Below are positions 15,864-24,396 of a stretch of DNA of 64,000 bases, in pieces; the first letter of the stretch is position 1; every line of letters starts with the position of its first letter. Both the position numbers and the translations under genes were made by a program. Below the pieces are notes generated by a model, which did no database searches, was not told the origin of the DNA, and was given only the letters and a program-made list of their open reading frames with translations. The stretch covers positions 1-64,000 of the forward strand of contig NZ_JACCFF010000005.1 in the NCBI RefSeq assembly GCF_013449725.1, given 5' to 3'. The stretch is from Mycobacteroides sp. LB1. Its GTDB lineage: Bacteria; Actinomycetota; Actinomycetes; Mycobacteriales; Mycobacteriaceae.

Positions 15864-17653
15864 GTCTCCTTAGTAGGGGGCTGTTCTGCTGTGTTCAGTT
15901 CTGAACCATCCGGCACATCCTTGCGCCGCTTCAGCCCTCCATTGTGCAGTACCGCCAGGCCAGCCGAGGCCAGGACGGCAAGTCCGGCGATCAGCGCGAG
16001 AGCCCATTCGACCCATGGACCCCATTGGGTGGCGGGTGTCAGGTCGTTGTGCAGCCGCACCTGCATATCGATATAGGCCGGTTGGAAGAACTTGGTACGG
16101 CCCGCGTCGACTCCGTCGGGAGAGATAAAGGCGCTGATCCCGGTGGTGCCGACGACGATGACCTCCCGGTCGTGCTCGACGGCCCGAACCTTGGAGATGG
16201 CCAGCTGTTGTTCACTCATCGCAGTGCCGAACAGGGCGTTGTTGCTCGGCACCGTGAGAATCTCGGCGCCGTTGAGCGTGGACAGCCGCGACGCCCTGTC
16301 GAACAGGACCTCCCAGCATGTGGTCACGCCGATCTTCACACCCCCGGCAGTGACGACACCGTTGCCTTCTCCGGGGACGAAATACCCCGCGCGGTCCGCG
16401 TACTCGGAGAAGTGCGCAAAGAAGCTCCGCCACGGCAGGTACTCACCGAACGGTTGCACGATCTGTTTGTCGTGACGCTCACCCGGGCCGGTGTCCGGAT
16501 CCCAGACGATGATCGAATTGATCGACTTGGGCTCTCCGGGGGTGGAATCAGGGTGACGCAGCACTCCACCGACCAGGATGGGCACACCGATCGCCTGCGC
16601 CGCCTCCGTGATGGCCTCGGCCGCGTCCGCATTGCGGATTGGATCGATATCCGAGGAGTTCTCCGGCCACACCACGAACTGCGGCGCCGGGGCCTTCCCT
16701 GCCTTGACGTCCTGGGCAAGCAGGATCGTTTCCTTGACGTGGTAATCCAGCACAGCACGCCGTTGCGCGTTGAAATCCAGCCCCAGGCGGGGAACATTCC
16801 CCTGCACCGCCGCGACGGTGACGGTCCGCCCATCGGTGGCTCCGTGGCTCGCGTGCCGAACCTGCTGCCAGCTCACCGCCATGGCGAATAGGACAAGACA
16901 CACACAGGCACCGGGCAGCAGCACCGAGGGCACCGGACGAGCACCGGACGGACTCACGGCCGGGCTGCGCCACCAGCGAATCATCTCGATGCCGAGCGCG
17001 GTGACCGCGAATGCGGCCAGGGCCACCGCGAAGGACACCAGCGGCGCTCCCCCGTATCGCGCCAGGCTCAGCATGGGTCCGTCGCCTTGTCCGAAAGCTA
17101 TACGACCCCAGGGGAATCCGCCGAACGGAACGCTCGCCTTGCCCCATTCCGCGGCGGACCATGCGGCGGCGAACCACAGTGGCCAGCCCGGCAGGTTCCG
17201 CACGACCACTGCCATCACACCGAAGAGAGCGACCGAGATCGCGCAGAGCAAGGACAACGCCAGCCACGGGACCGTACCGACCAACTCGCCCGTCCAGGGC
17301 AACAGCGGGATATAGAACGCGAGGCCGAAGAGCAGCCCATACCCAAGCCCACCGCGCAGTGCGGTCCTCGGCGACCACAGCACCAGTCCAAAGATCGACA
17401 GTGCGGGGAACGCTGCCCACCAGAAACCCCACGGAGGGAAACTCGCGCACAGGAGAAGACCTCCGATAATGGCCCCGACCTGGCGGGGTGCCGCACGCAG
17501 CCATGCTTGGCCCGCCGCGGCGGCGCGCACGCGCAGAGCCTCGGTAAATGCCGCGCCGCGTGACGGACCGGCGGCCTCCTGCTCCTCGTCTACCGGAGCA
17601 TCGACCGGCTCCTGGAGGTCCATCAGGTCCTCTTCGACAGCTTCGTCAGCCAT
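15860..17653 (-). CDS. lnt: Apolipoprotein N-acyltransferase Lnt
   Basis: A 597-residue membrane enzyme that adds the third acyl chain to the N-terminal Cys of lipoproteins. An acidic N-terminal tail (about 40 residues) precedes several transmembrane helices (about residues 55-230) and then the nitrilase-like domain, with Glu in VVWPENSSDID, Lys in HDKQIVQPFGEYLP and the nucleophile Cys in GVTTCWEVLFDR. A last transmembrane helix lies near residues 560-580. It overlaps ppm by 4 bp, so the two functions that are one polypeptide (Ppm1) in M. tuberculosis are two coupled genes here. Lipoproteins encoded in this window are likely substrates. Confidence 0.9.
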   Translation of the reverse strand: MADEAVEEDLMDLQEPVDAPVDEEQEAAGPSRGAAFTEALRVRAAAAGQAWLRAAPRQVGAIIGGLLLCASFPPWGFWWAAFPALSIFGLVLWSPRTALRGGLGYGLLFGLAFYIPLLPWTGELVGTVPWLALSLLCAISVALFGVMAVVVRNLPGWPLWFAAAWSAAEWGKASVPFGGFPWGRIAFGQGDGPMLSLARYGGAPLVSFAVALAAFAVTALGIEMIRWWRSPAVSPSGARPVPSVLLPGACVCLVLFAMAVSWQQVRHASHGATDGRTVTVAAVQGNVPRLGLDFNAQRRAVLDYHVKETILLAQDVKAGKAPAPQFVVWPENSSDIDPIRNADAAEAITEAAQAIGVPILVGGVLRHPDSTPGEPKSINSIIVWDPDTGPGERHDKQIVQPFGEYLPWRSFFAHFSEYADRAGYFVPGEGNGVVTAGGVKIGVTTCWEVLFDRASRLSTLNGAEILTVPSNNALFGTAMSEQQLAISKVRAVEHDREVIVVGTTGISAFISPDGVDAGRTKFFQPAYIDMQVRLHNDLTPATQWGPWVEWALALIAGLAVLASAGLAVLHNGGLKRRKDVPDGSELNTAEQPPTKET

Positions 17654-19277
17654 AGATCACCGTGCCGCGGTGCACAGTTCGCAGACATTTAGGGAGCACA
17701 GCAGCGGCATCCGCGAGATCCGGCAGGGCCGGGACCCGCGAACGCGGGTCGGTGGACCACCGCTGCACTCCCGGCTGGCTGGTGTTGATGGTCAAGTCCC
17801 CTGTCTTCCATATCGCGTAGCTGGCCGGCGCTCCCGGGGTCAGGGCGCCGGTCACGCCGTCGTGAATGCCCTGTGCACGCCAGCCGCCACGTGTCGCGGC
17901 ACTGAAAGCAGCGCGCATCGATACAGAACTGCTCGCAGTGCGGTGATGAGCCGCCGCCCGCACCGTCACCCACGGATTGATGGGTGCGACGGGGGCGTCG
18001 GAACCGAACGCTAGGGGCACGCCTTGGGATGCTAACAGCGCCAGTTGGTTTAGCTGAGTACCTCGATCAGGGCCGAGTCGGTCCGCGTACATGCCGTCGG
18101 CGCCACCCCATAGGGCGTCAAAGGCCGGTTGCATGCTGGCGATGATCCCCAGCCGACCGAGCAGCTCCGCCTGCGCCGCGGTGACCATTTCGAGGTGCTC
18201 AAGGCGATGGCCGCACCGGGCGACGGCTGCCACACCATGACGGTGCGCGACCCGCTCGAGCGCGTCGATCACCTGAGTGACGGCGGCATCACCGATCACG
18301 TGGAATCCCGCCGTGATACCGGCCTGTGTGCACGAGTCCAGATGAGCTTCAACCGTTTCAGCGTCCAGGTGCCTCACGCCGCAAGTGTGCGGTGCATCGT
18401 GGTACGGCTCATGCAGCCAGGCGGTATGTGATCCCAGTGCTCCGTCGACGAAGAGGTCACCGGCCAACCCGGCGGCCCCCGTCGAGGCAATGAGCTCACG
18501 CGCGTGATCCGGATCGCTCGCGGCCTCGCCCCAGTATCCGGTGACCTGCACTCCGTGTTCCGTGGTCAGCAGCTCGCGGAAATCCTCAAGCCCGCCGATC
18601 TCGGGCCCACCGCATTCGTGCACCGATACCAGGCCCAGCGATGCGGCGCGGTCGAGGGCCGCACGCCGTGCGGTGGCGCGGCCCTCCAGAGATAGGGCGG
18701 CGCGCGCACGGCCCCGCAGCAGATGATGGGCCTCCGCCCTCAGCGGGCGTTCGGGGTGGAACCCAGAGGCCTCGGCCAGTCCCGGCACCTGCCTCCGGAG
18801 CGCGCTCGACGCCGCGGCCGAATGCACGTCGATCCGGCTGAGATAGACAGCCTTCCCGGGCGCCGCCGTATCGAGATCGGCGGTGGTCAAGGGCTGCCGA
18901 TCCGGCCATCGGGACTCGTCCCAGCCATGCCCCCAGATCACGTCGTCGGGATGTTCTTCGGCGTAGGCGATCAGCCGATCCAGGCACTGTTCCCGGGAGT
19001 TCACATCCGACAGGTCGAGTCCGATGATGGACAACCCGAGCGCAGTGACGTGGACGTGGGCGTCGACGAACGCGGGTGCCACGAAGGCGCCCTCCAGGTC
19101 GATGATCTCGGCGGCCGGGAATTCTGCGCGACCGAGATCGTCCTCGCCGATCCAGCTGACGACGTCACCGGTCACGGCCATGGCGGTCGCCGCAGGATGC
19201 GATGGGCTATGCACGCGCCCGTTGACGAGCAGTTGCGATGAGCCGCTTGCGCGAAGAGCGTCGAGCTGAGTCTGCAC
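17646..19277 (-). CDS. Amidohydrolase family protein (YtcJ-like)
   Basis: 543 residues of the metal-dependent amidohydrolase superfamily. The first metal-binding motif is VDAHVHVTALG; others are WGHGWDESRWP, TAGFHVIGDAA, RCGHRLEHLEM and LAFGSDAPVAPINPW with the terminal Asp. This is the YtcJ-like arrangement; the substrate is unknown. It overlaps lnt by 8 bp. Copy 1 of the 29-bp dispersed repeat covers about the fifth to thirteenth codons, so the very N-terminus is derived from or overprinted by that repeat. Confidence 0.8.
   Translation of the reverse strand: MQTQLDALRASGSSQLLVNGRVHSPSHPAATAMAVTGDVVSWIGEDDLGRAEFPAAEIIDLEGAFVAPAFVDAHVHVTALGLSIIGLDLSDVNSREQCLDRLIAYAEEHPDDVIWGHGWDESRWPDRQPLTTADLDTAAPGKAVYLSRIDVHSAAASSALRRQVPGLAEASGFHPERPLRAEAHHLLRGRARAALSLEGRATARRAALDRAASLGLVSVHECGGPEIGGLEDFRELLTTEHGVQVTGYWGEAASDPDHARELIASTGAAGLAGDLFVDGALGSHTAWLHEPYHDAPHTCGVRHLDAETVEAHLDSCTQAGITAGFHVIGDAAVTQVIDALERVAHRHGVAAVARCGHRLEHLEMVTAAQAELLGRLGIIASMQPAFDALWGGADGMYADRLGPDRGTQLNQLALLASQGVPLAFGSDAPVAPINPWVTVRAAAHHRTASSSVSMRAAFSAATRGGWRAQGIHDGVTGALTPGAPASYAIWKTGDLTINTSQPGVQRWSTDPRSRVPALPDLADAAAVLPKCLRTVHRGTVIYG
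19237..19265 (+). repeat. Dispersed 29-bp repeat, copy 1
   Basis: Core ATGAGCCGCTTGCGCGAAGA on the plus strand, followed by GCGTCGAG. It lies antisense within the first codons of the amidohydrolase gene. Confidence 0.65.
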
Positions 19278-19306
19278 TCGGTAAGTCTGCCGGGTTCGGG
19301 CGACGT

Positions 19307-19828
19307 CTACGCAGGCAGGTCGCGGCCGGGTCGGTACTGCTGAGACGGACTACTCGGCCCCGCCTGACCTTCATCGACATCGATGACCTCGCCGTCGATG
19401 TAATCGACGGTGCTTGGACGGGTCCGAGCGGCCTGAAACGCGCCGTATCCGGCGGGGACGACGGTGATCAGGGGCGCGCGCCGGCTCAGCTGGCGCGCTG
19501 CGACAACGGTCAGCACCGGCCGCAGCACGGCACGGGTCGGCGGCAGGAGTAGCAGCAGCCCGATCGCAGAAGACACCAATCCGGGGATCACCACCGCAAC
19601 GGTTCCGAGCGCGATCAGGGCGCCATCCGCGATGGCTCCACCGGGTGACCGAACTCCGCGTCGCAGCTGGTCAATGGCACGACGCCCCTGTGAACCGGCA
19701 AGGATCAGGCCGACAACGAAGGCCGCCGCGACGGCGATGATGGTCCAACCGATGCCTACCGCGGAGGTCAACGCCACCAGGGCGGACACCTCGAGGATGA
19801 CGTAGAGCAGAAACAGGCCTGGCCACAT
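19307..19828 (-). CDS. fxsA: FxsA family membrane protein
   Basis: A 173-residue cytoplasmic-membrane protein of the FxsA family. Hydrophobic N-terminal half with LFLLYVILEVSALVAL and VGIGWTIIAVAAAFVVG, then LGTVAVVIPGLVSSAIGLLLL, and a polar C-terminus. In E. coli overexpressed FxsA relieves F-plasmid exclusion of phage T7; its normal job is unknown. Next to the amidohydrolase as I recall for the M. tuberculosis Rv2052c-Rv2053c pair. Confidence 0.8.
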   Translation of the reverse strand: MWPGLFLLYVILEVSALVALTSAVGIGWTIIAVAAAFVVGLILAGSQGRRAIDQLRRGVRSPGGAIADGALIALGTVAVVIPGLVSSAIGLLLLLPPTRAVLRPVLTVVAARQLSRRAPLITVVPAGYGAFQAARTRPSTVDYIDGEVIDVDEGQAGPSSPSQQYRPGRDLPA

Positions 19829-19873
19829 ATCGAGTCAACGAGCCGACCCCATGCCGGGTTCCCGGATTACGCC

Positions 19874-19902
19874 GATGAGCCGCTGGCGCGAAGAGAATTC
19901 AG
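19874..19902 (+). repeat. Dispersed 29-bp repeat, copy 2
   Basis: Core ATGAGCCGCTGGCGCGAAGA, one base different from copy 1 over 20. It lies between fxsA and the next leftward gene and overlaps the stop codon of that gene (19899-19901). Confidence 0.65.
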
Positions 19903-20291
19903 GCGGTGATGGCCAGTCCGGTGGTGCCGCTCGTACCCCGACGCAAGACACTCGCCCTGACCAGCACCCACCCCACCACGCCATACTTCCGCGTGATGGC
20001 CGCGCGCGCCCGCTCGGTGCCCTCGGTATCCAGGACTCGCGCGGTTCCCTCGATCTCACCGCTGCGGACCTTGCCGCGCACATCGCAGACGGCGAGCGTC
20101 ACACGCGGTGTGTTGCGGATACGCCGCACCTTCCACGCATTCGTCTCGGTCCAGACCAGGAGCTCACCGTCCTGGGGCGCCGCCCAGACCGCGGCGGGTT
20201 TGGCCCGGCCGTCCTTCGTGTAGGTGGTCAGTAGGACGTATTTGGCCGCACAGACTTCGTCGAAGGTCGGCGTCGGGAGGTTTGCACCCAT
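19899..20291 (-). CDS. PPOX-class F420-dependent-type oxidoreductase A
   Basis: 130 residues from ATG 20291 (MGANLPTPTFDEVCAAKYV). Split beta-barrel features: VLLTTYTKDGRAKPAAVWAA, then VWTETNAWKVRRIRNTPRV, the phosphate/deazaflavin-binding stretch. It is about 40 percent similar by eye to the next upstream protein, so the two are probably tandem paralogues. It probably binds F420 or FMN; the substrate is unknown. The stop codon lies within copy 2 of the dispersed repeat. Confidence 0.75.
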   Translation of the reverse strand: MGANLPTPTFDEVCAAKYVLLTTYTKDGRAKPAAVWAAPQDGELLVWTETNAWKVRRIRNTPRVTLAVCDVRGKVRSGEIEGTARVLDTEGTERARAAITRKYGVVGWVLVRASVLRRGTSGTTGLAITA

Positions 20292-20310
20292 GGCGCCCAG
20301 TCTAGGGACG

Positions 20311-20715
20311 TCAAAGCGTTTCCGGCGCGCCAAGCGTTACCGAAATCCCCACTCTGGCGCCATTGCGCCGGTCCAACCACGCCGTCGCGATGCGGCTGGG
20401 CAGTCCATACCGTTTGACCACCGCTGCCCGGATGCGCGCGACAGAGGCCGGATCCTCAACGATCTCAGCGGTGGCATCGGATATCGGGCTGATCACCCGA
20501 CCACGTTGAGTACAGACGGCCACCGTCACCCTCGGGTTTTGCCGAATCTGCGTGACCTTCCAGGTGTTCGCACTCGTGGTGAGCAGGAGCTCGTCGCCCT
20601 CGGCGACAAAACCCATCGGAGTCGGCTTGGGCACACCGTCTTTCGTGAAGGTGGTCAACAAGATGTAGCGGCCCGCCGCTACTGCGCCAATGTCCAATCC
20701 TTTGTCCCGGGCCAT
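20311..20715 (-). CDS. PPOX-class F420-dependent-type oxidoreductase B (Rv2061c-like)
   Basis: 134 residues from ATG 20715 (MARDKGLDIGAVAAGRYI). It shares ILLTTFTKDGVPKPTPMGF and TTSANTWKVTQIRQNPRVTV with the downstream paralogue. It follows cobN by 9 bp and is likely cotranscribed with it, the same neighbourhood as Rv2061c-Rv2062c in M. tuberculosis as I recall. F420 binding is inferred from the family, not seen directly. Confidence 0.78.
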   Translation of the reverse strand: MARDKGLDIGAVAAGRYILLTTFTKDGVPKPTPMGFVAEGDELLLTTSANTWKVTQIRQNPRVTVAVCTQRGRVISPISDATAEIVEDPASVARIRAAVVKRYGLPSRIATAWLDRRNGARVGISVTLGAPETL

Positions 20716-20724
20716 CTCCCGATG

Positions 20725-23700
20725 CTACGACTCCAGCTCGCCCTCGGTCTCGAGGAACACTCTTCGCAAATCATCCAGAACTTGCTGATCGGGCTTCTCC
20801 CACAGGCCCCGGCTGGCGGCCTCCAGCAACCTCTCCGCAATGCCGTGCAACGCCCAGGGATTGGACTGTTGCATGAACTTGCGGTTCTGTTCGTCGAGCA
20901 CATAGCTGTTGGTGAGCTGCTCGTACATCCAGTCCGCCATCACGTTCGCGGTGGCGTCATATCCGAACAGGTAGTCGACGGTCGCGGCCATCTCAAAGGC
21001 GCCCTTATAGCCATGACGGCGCATTGCCTCCAACCATCGCGGATTGACCACACGTGCACGGAAAACCCTTGTGGTTTCTTCAGATAGCGTGCGGGTACGC
21101 ACCGCGTCCGGTCGGGTGTTATCGCCAATGTACGCCACCGGCGCCTTGCCGGTGAGCGCCCGCACCGCGGCGACCATACCGCCGTGGTACTGGAAGTAGT
21201 CGTCGGAGTCGGCAATATCGTGCTCGCGGGTGTCGGTGTTCTTGGCCGCCACCGCGATCCGGCGATACTGGTGGCGCATATCCTCGCTCGCGGCGGCACC
21301 GTCGAGCCCACGACCATAGGCGAATCCGCCCCACGCGGTGTAGACCTGCTCCAAATCGGAGTCGTTGCGCCAGTTTTGACTGTCGATCAGCTGCAGCAGC
21401 CCCGCCCCATAGGTTCCGGGCTTGGAGCCGAAGATGCGCATGGTGGCGCGTCGCCAATCCCCATGTTCGGCGCGATCGGCCTGCGCGTGTGCTCGCAAGT
21501 AGTTCTGCTCGGCAGGTTCCTCGAGCCCCGCCACCAGCGCGACGGCATCATCGAGCATCGTCACCACGTGCGGGAAGGCATCGCGGAAAAATCCGGAGAT
21601 ACGCACCGTGACATCGATTCGCGGGCGCCCAAGTTCTGCCAATGAAATGATCTCCAAGCTCACCACACGCCGAGACGCATCGTCCCAGACCGGCCGAACA
21701 CCCAGGAGCGCAAGAACTTCGGCGATATCGTCGCCCGAGGTCCGCATTGCCGAGGTTCCCCAGATCGAAAGCCCCACGGACCGCGGCCAATTTCCGTAGT
21801 CGGCGTGGTACCGCTCCAACAGCGAATCGGCCATCGCCCGCCCGGTCTCCCAGGCCAGCTTCGACGGAACCGCCTTGGGGTCTACCGAGTAGAAGTTGCG
21901 CCCGGTCGGCAACACGTTGACCAGCCCACGCAGCGGCGAGCCGGAAGGCCCGGCCTCGATGAATCGGCCGTCCAAGGCCCGCAAGACCGCATCGATCTCA
22001 CCGTTGGTCCCGTTGAGCCTGGGTACCACTTCGGTGGCCGCGAACCGCAGGATCTGCGCGACCTGCGGGTCATCGGTGAGACCGCTGACCGCATCCGGAT
22101 TCCAGTCCGCCGCCTGCAGCGCGACCAGCAGCGAATGTGCTTGCTGTTCAACCTCGTCCACCCGCGTGCGGTCGTCGGTGCCGTCCTCGGCCAGGCCGAG
22201 CGCCTGACGCAATCCAGGTACCGATTGCTCGCCGGCCCACATCTGCCGGGCGCGCAGGATTGACAGCACCAGATCAACCTGGGCCGCACCTTCGGGCGCA
22301 CTGCCCAGGATGTGCAGACCGTCGCGGATCTGCACATCCTTGATCTCGCAGAGCCATCCGTCCACATGCAGCAACATGTCGTCGAAGACGTCCTCGTCGG
22401 GGCGCTCCTCCAGTCCCAGATCGTGGTCCATCTTCGCCGCACGCATCAGCGTCCAGATCTGTTGGCGGATGGCCGGTAGCTTCGCCGGGTCCAGCGCCGA
22501 GATGTTCGCATGCTCATCGAGCAACTGCTCCAAACGCGCGATATCGCCATAGGTTTCGGCTCGGGCCATGGGCGGGATGAGATGGTCGACAAGGGTCGCA
22601 TGTGCGCGCCGTTTGGCCTGGGTACCCTCGCCCGGATCGTTGACCAGGAACGGGTAGATCAACGGTAGGTCGCCGAGGGCGGCATCGGTAGCGCAATCTG
22701 CCGACAGCCCAACGGTTTTCCCGGGCAACCACTCAAGATTGCCATGCTTGCCAAGGTGCACCAAGGCGTCGGCACCGAACCCACCCTCCTCACGCGGGGC
22801 CGACAACCAGCGATACGCGGCGAGGTAGTGGTGGCTGGGCGGCAAGTCAGGATCGTGGTAGATGGCTACCGGGTTTTCCCCGAATCCACGGGGCGGCTGT
22901 ACGAGCAACAAGGTGTTGCCTGCCTGTAGCGCAGCAATCACAATATCGCCATCCGGGTTGACGCTGGTGTCGACGAACAGCTCCCCCGGCGGCGGGCCCC
23001 AGTGCTCGACAACCTGCTCGGCGAGCCCGGGCGACAACCGGGAGAACCACTCCCGGTACTGCCGTGCCGGTACGCGAATCGGGTTGCCCGCCAACTGTTC
23101 CGCGGTGAGCCACGCCGGATCTTGGCCACCCCGCTCGATCAGGGCGTGAACCAGCGTGTCACCGTCGCCCTCGCCGGCGGGTCGGCCGGTTGCGGGTAGT
23201 CCGGGAATGTCACCGTCGGCGCCCACGTCGTAGCCCGCCTCACGCATCGCGGTCAGTAGCGCCACCGCGCTCGCCGGGGTATCCAGGCCCACCGCGTTGC
23301 CGATCCTGGCGTGCTTGGTGGGGTACGCGGAGAACACCAACGCAATCCGGCGTTCATCGGCGGGTATCGATCGAAGTTTCGCATGCCGCAAGGCGATACC
23401 TGCCACCCGTGCGCAGCGCTCGGCGTCGGGAACGTAGGTGATGAGCCCGTCGCCGTCGATCTCCTTGAACGAGAAGGGCACGGTGATGATGCGGCCGTCG
23501 AACTCGGGGACGGCAATCTGGGTGGCGACATCCAACGGACTCATGCCGTCATCGTTGGCATCCCAATCCTCGCGGGGGCTGGTCAGGCATAGCCCCTGCA
23601 GAATCGGGATATCAAGGGCCGCAAGGTGGGCGACGTTCCATTCGTTATCGGCTCCTCCAGCACCCACGGACGCCGGGGTGGCCCCACCGGCGGCGAGCAC

Positions 23701-24363
23701 GGTGACCACCATGGCGTCGGCGGCCGCCAACGCTTCCAAGAGCTCGCGAGGCGCGGTGCGCAGCGACGCGCAGTACACCGGAAGTGCCCGTCCCCCACCG
23801 TTCTCGATCGCGGCACACAACGCCTCGACGTATCCGGTGTTGCCGGCGAGCTGCTGCGCCCGGTAGTAGAGCACCGCGACGGTGGGTCCGTGAGAAGAAG
23901 AATCGGCGGCCTTGCTCTGCCTTTCCAACACTCCCCAGGCCGGGTTCGCGGCCGGTGGCTCGAAACCGAATCCCGTCATCAAGACGGTGTCGGATAGGAA
24001 GGCGTGCAATTGCTGTAGATTCGCCGTCCCGCCCTCGGCCAGGTATCGGTGCACCTGAAGTGCGACCCCGCCCGGGACGGTGGAGCATTCCATGAGCTCG
24101 GCATCGGGGGCCTGTTCACCCGAGACCACGACGGTCGGCACGCCGGAGGCGATGACGGCGTCGATGCCCTCTTCCCAACCGCGGCGGCCACCGAGAAGTC
24201 GAATGACCACCACTCCCGCCTCGTTGAGAAGGCCGGGCAGGTCGTCGAGGTGGATGCGAGAAGGGTTGGCCCATCGGTAGTTCGCACCACTGCCGCGCGC
24301 GGTCAGCAGGTCGGTGTCGGATGTCGACAACACCAGAATGGCGGGAGGCGGGGCGTCTTTCAC
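20725..24363 (-). CDS. cobN: Cobaltochelatase subunit CobN
   Basis: A 1212-residue large subunit of the ATP-dependent aerobic cobaltochelatase, which inserts cobalt into hydrogenobyrinate a,c-diamide. N-terminus VKDAPPPAILVLSTSDTDLL; later KRRAHATLVDHLIPPMARA and IWGTSAMRTSGDDIAEVLAL, and YVLDEQNRKFMQQSNPWALH near the C-terminus are typical of CobN/magnesium chelatase H. GTG 24363 is chosen over the upstream in-frame ATG 24660, because the latter would read through the cobG coding region; it also gives the expected length. Partner ATPase subunits are not in the window. Divergent from cobG across 33 bp. Confidence 0.94.
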   Translation of the reverse strand: MKDAPPPAILVLSTSDTDLLTARGSGANYRWANPSRIHLDDLPGLLNEAGVVVIRLLGGRRGWEEGIDAVIASGVPTVVVSGEQAPDAELMECSTVPGGVALQVHRYLAEGGTANLQQLHAFLSDTVLMTGFGFEPPAANPAWGVLERQSKAADSSSHGPTVAVLYYRAQQLAGNTGYVEALCAAIENGGGRALPVYCASLRTAPRELLEALAAADAMVVTVLAAGGATPASVGAGGADNEWNVAHLAALDIPILQGLCLTSPREDWDANDDGMSPLDVATQIAVPEFDGRIITVPFSFKEIDGDGLITYVPDAERCARVAGIALRHAKLRSIPADERRIALVFSAYPTKHARIGNAVGLDTPASAVALLTAMREAGYDVGADGDIPGLPATGRPAGEGDGDTLVHALIERGGQDPAWLTAEQLAGNPIRVPARQYREWFSRLSPGLAEQVVEHWGPPPGELFVDTSVNPDGDIVIAALQAGNTLLLVQPPRGFGENPVAIYHDPDLPPSHHYLAAYRWLSAPREEGGFGADALVHLGKHGNLEWLPGKTVGLSADCATDAALGDLPLIYPFLVNDPGEGTQAKRRAHATLVDHLIPPMARAETYGDIARLEQLLDEHANISALDPAKLPAIRQQIWTLMRAAKMDHDLGLEERPDEDVFDDMLLHVDGWLCEIKDVQIRDGLHILGSAPEGAAQVDLVLSILRARQMWAGEQSVPGLRQALGLAEDGTDDRTRVDEVEQQAHSLLVALQAADWNPDAVSGLTDDPQVAQILRFAATEVVPRLNGTNGEIDAVLRALDGRFIEAGPSGSPLRGLVNVLPTGRNFYSVDPKAVPSKLAWETGRAMADSLLERYHADYGNWPRSVGLSIWGTSAMRTSGDDIAEVLALLGVRPVWDDASRRVVSLEIISLAELGRPRIDVTVRISGFFRDAFPHVVTMLDDAVALVAGLEEPAEQNYLRAHAQADRAEHGDWRRATMRIFGSKPGTYGAGLLQLIDSQNWRNDSDLEQVYTAWGGFAYGRGLDGAAASEDMRHQYRRIAVAAKNTDTREHDIADSDDYFQYHGGMVAAVRALTGKAPVAYIGDNTRPDAVRTRTLSEETTRVFRARVVNPRWLEAMRRHGYKGAFEMAATVDYLFGYDATANVMADWMYEQLTNSYVLDEQNRKFMQQSNPWALHGIAERLLEAASRGLWEKPDQQVLDDLRRVFLETEGELES

Positions 24364-24373
24364 ACCCCATTCG

Positions 24374-24391
24374 TACCGTAGTCCTACGGTA
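24374..24391. promoter_or_regulatory. 18-bp palindrome with back-to-back -10 boxes between cobN and cobG
   Basis: TACCGTAG-TC-CTACGGTA is a perfect 8-bp-arm palindrome. Each arm contains TACGGT (TANNNT) reading outward. The plus-strand copy ends six bases before the cobG GTG (leaderless), and the minus-strand copy ends eleven bases before the cobN GTG. Both divergent promoters thus sit in one symmetric site. Confidence 0.55.
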
Positions 24392-24396
24392 AGTAG

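Noticed and set aside
15291..16891. Two antisense frames (261 and 315 codons) over ppm and lnt
   Set aside because: Shadows of the real genes in complementary codon positions.
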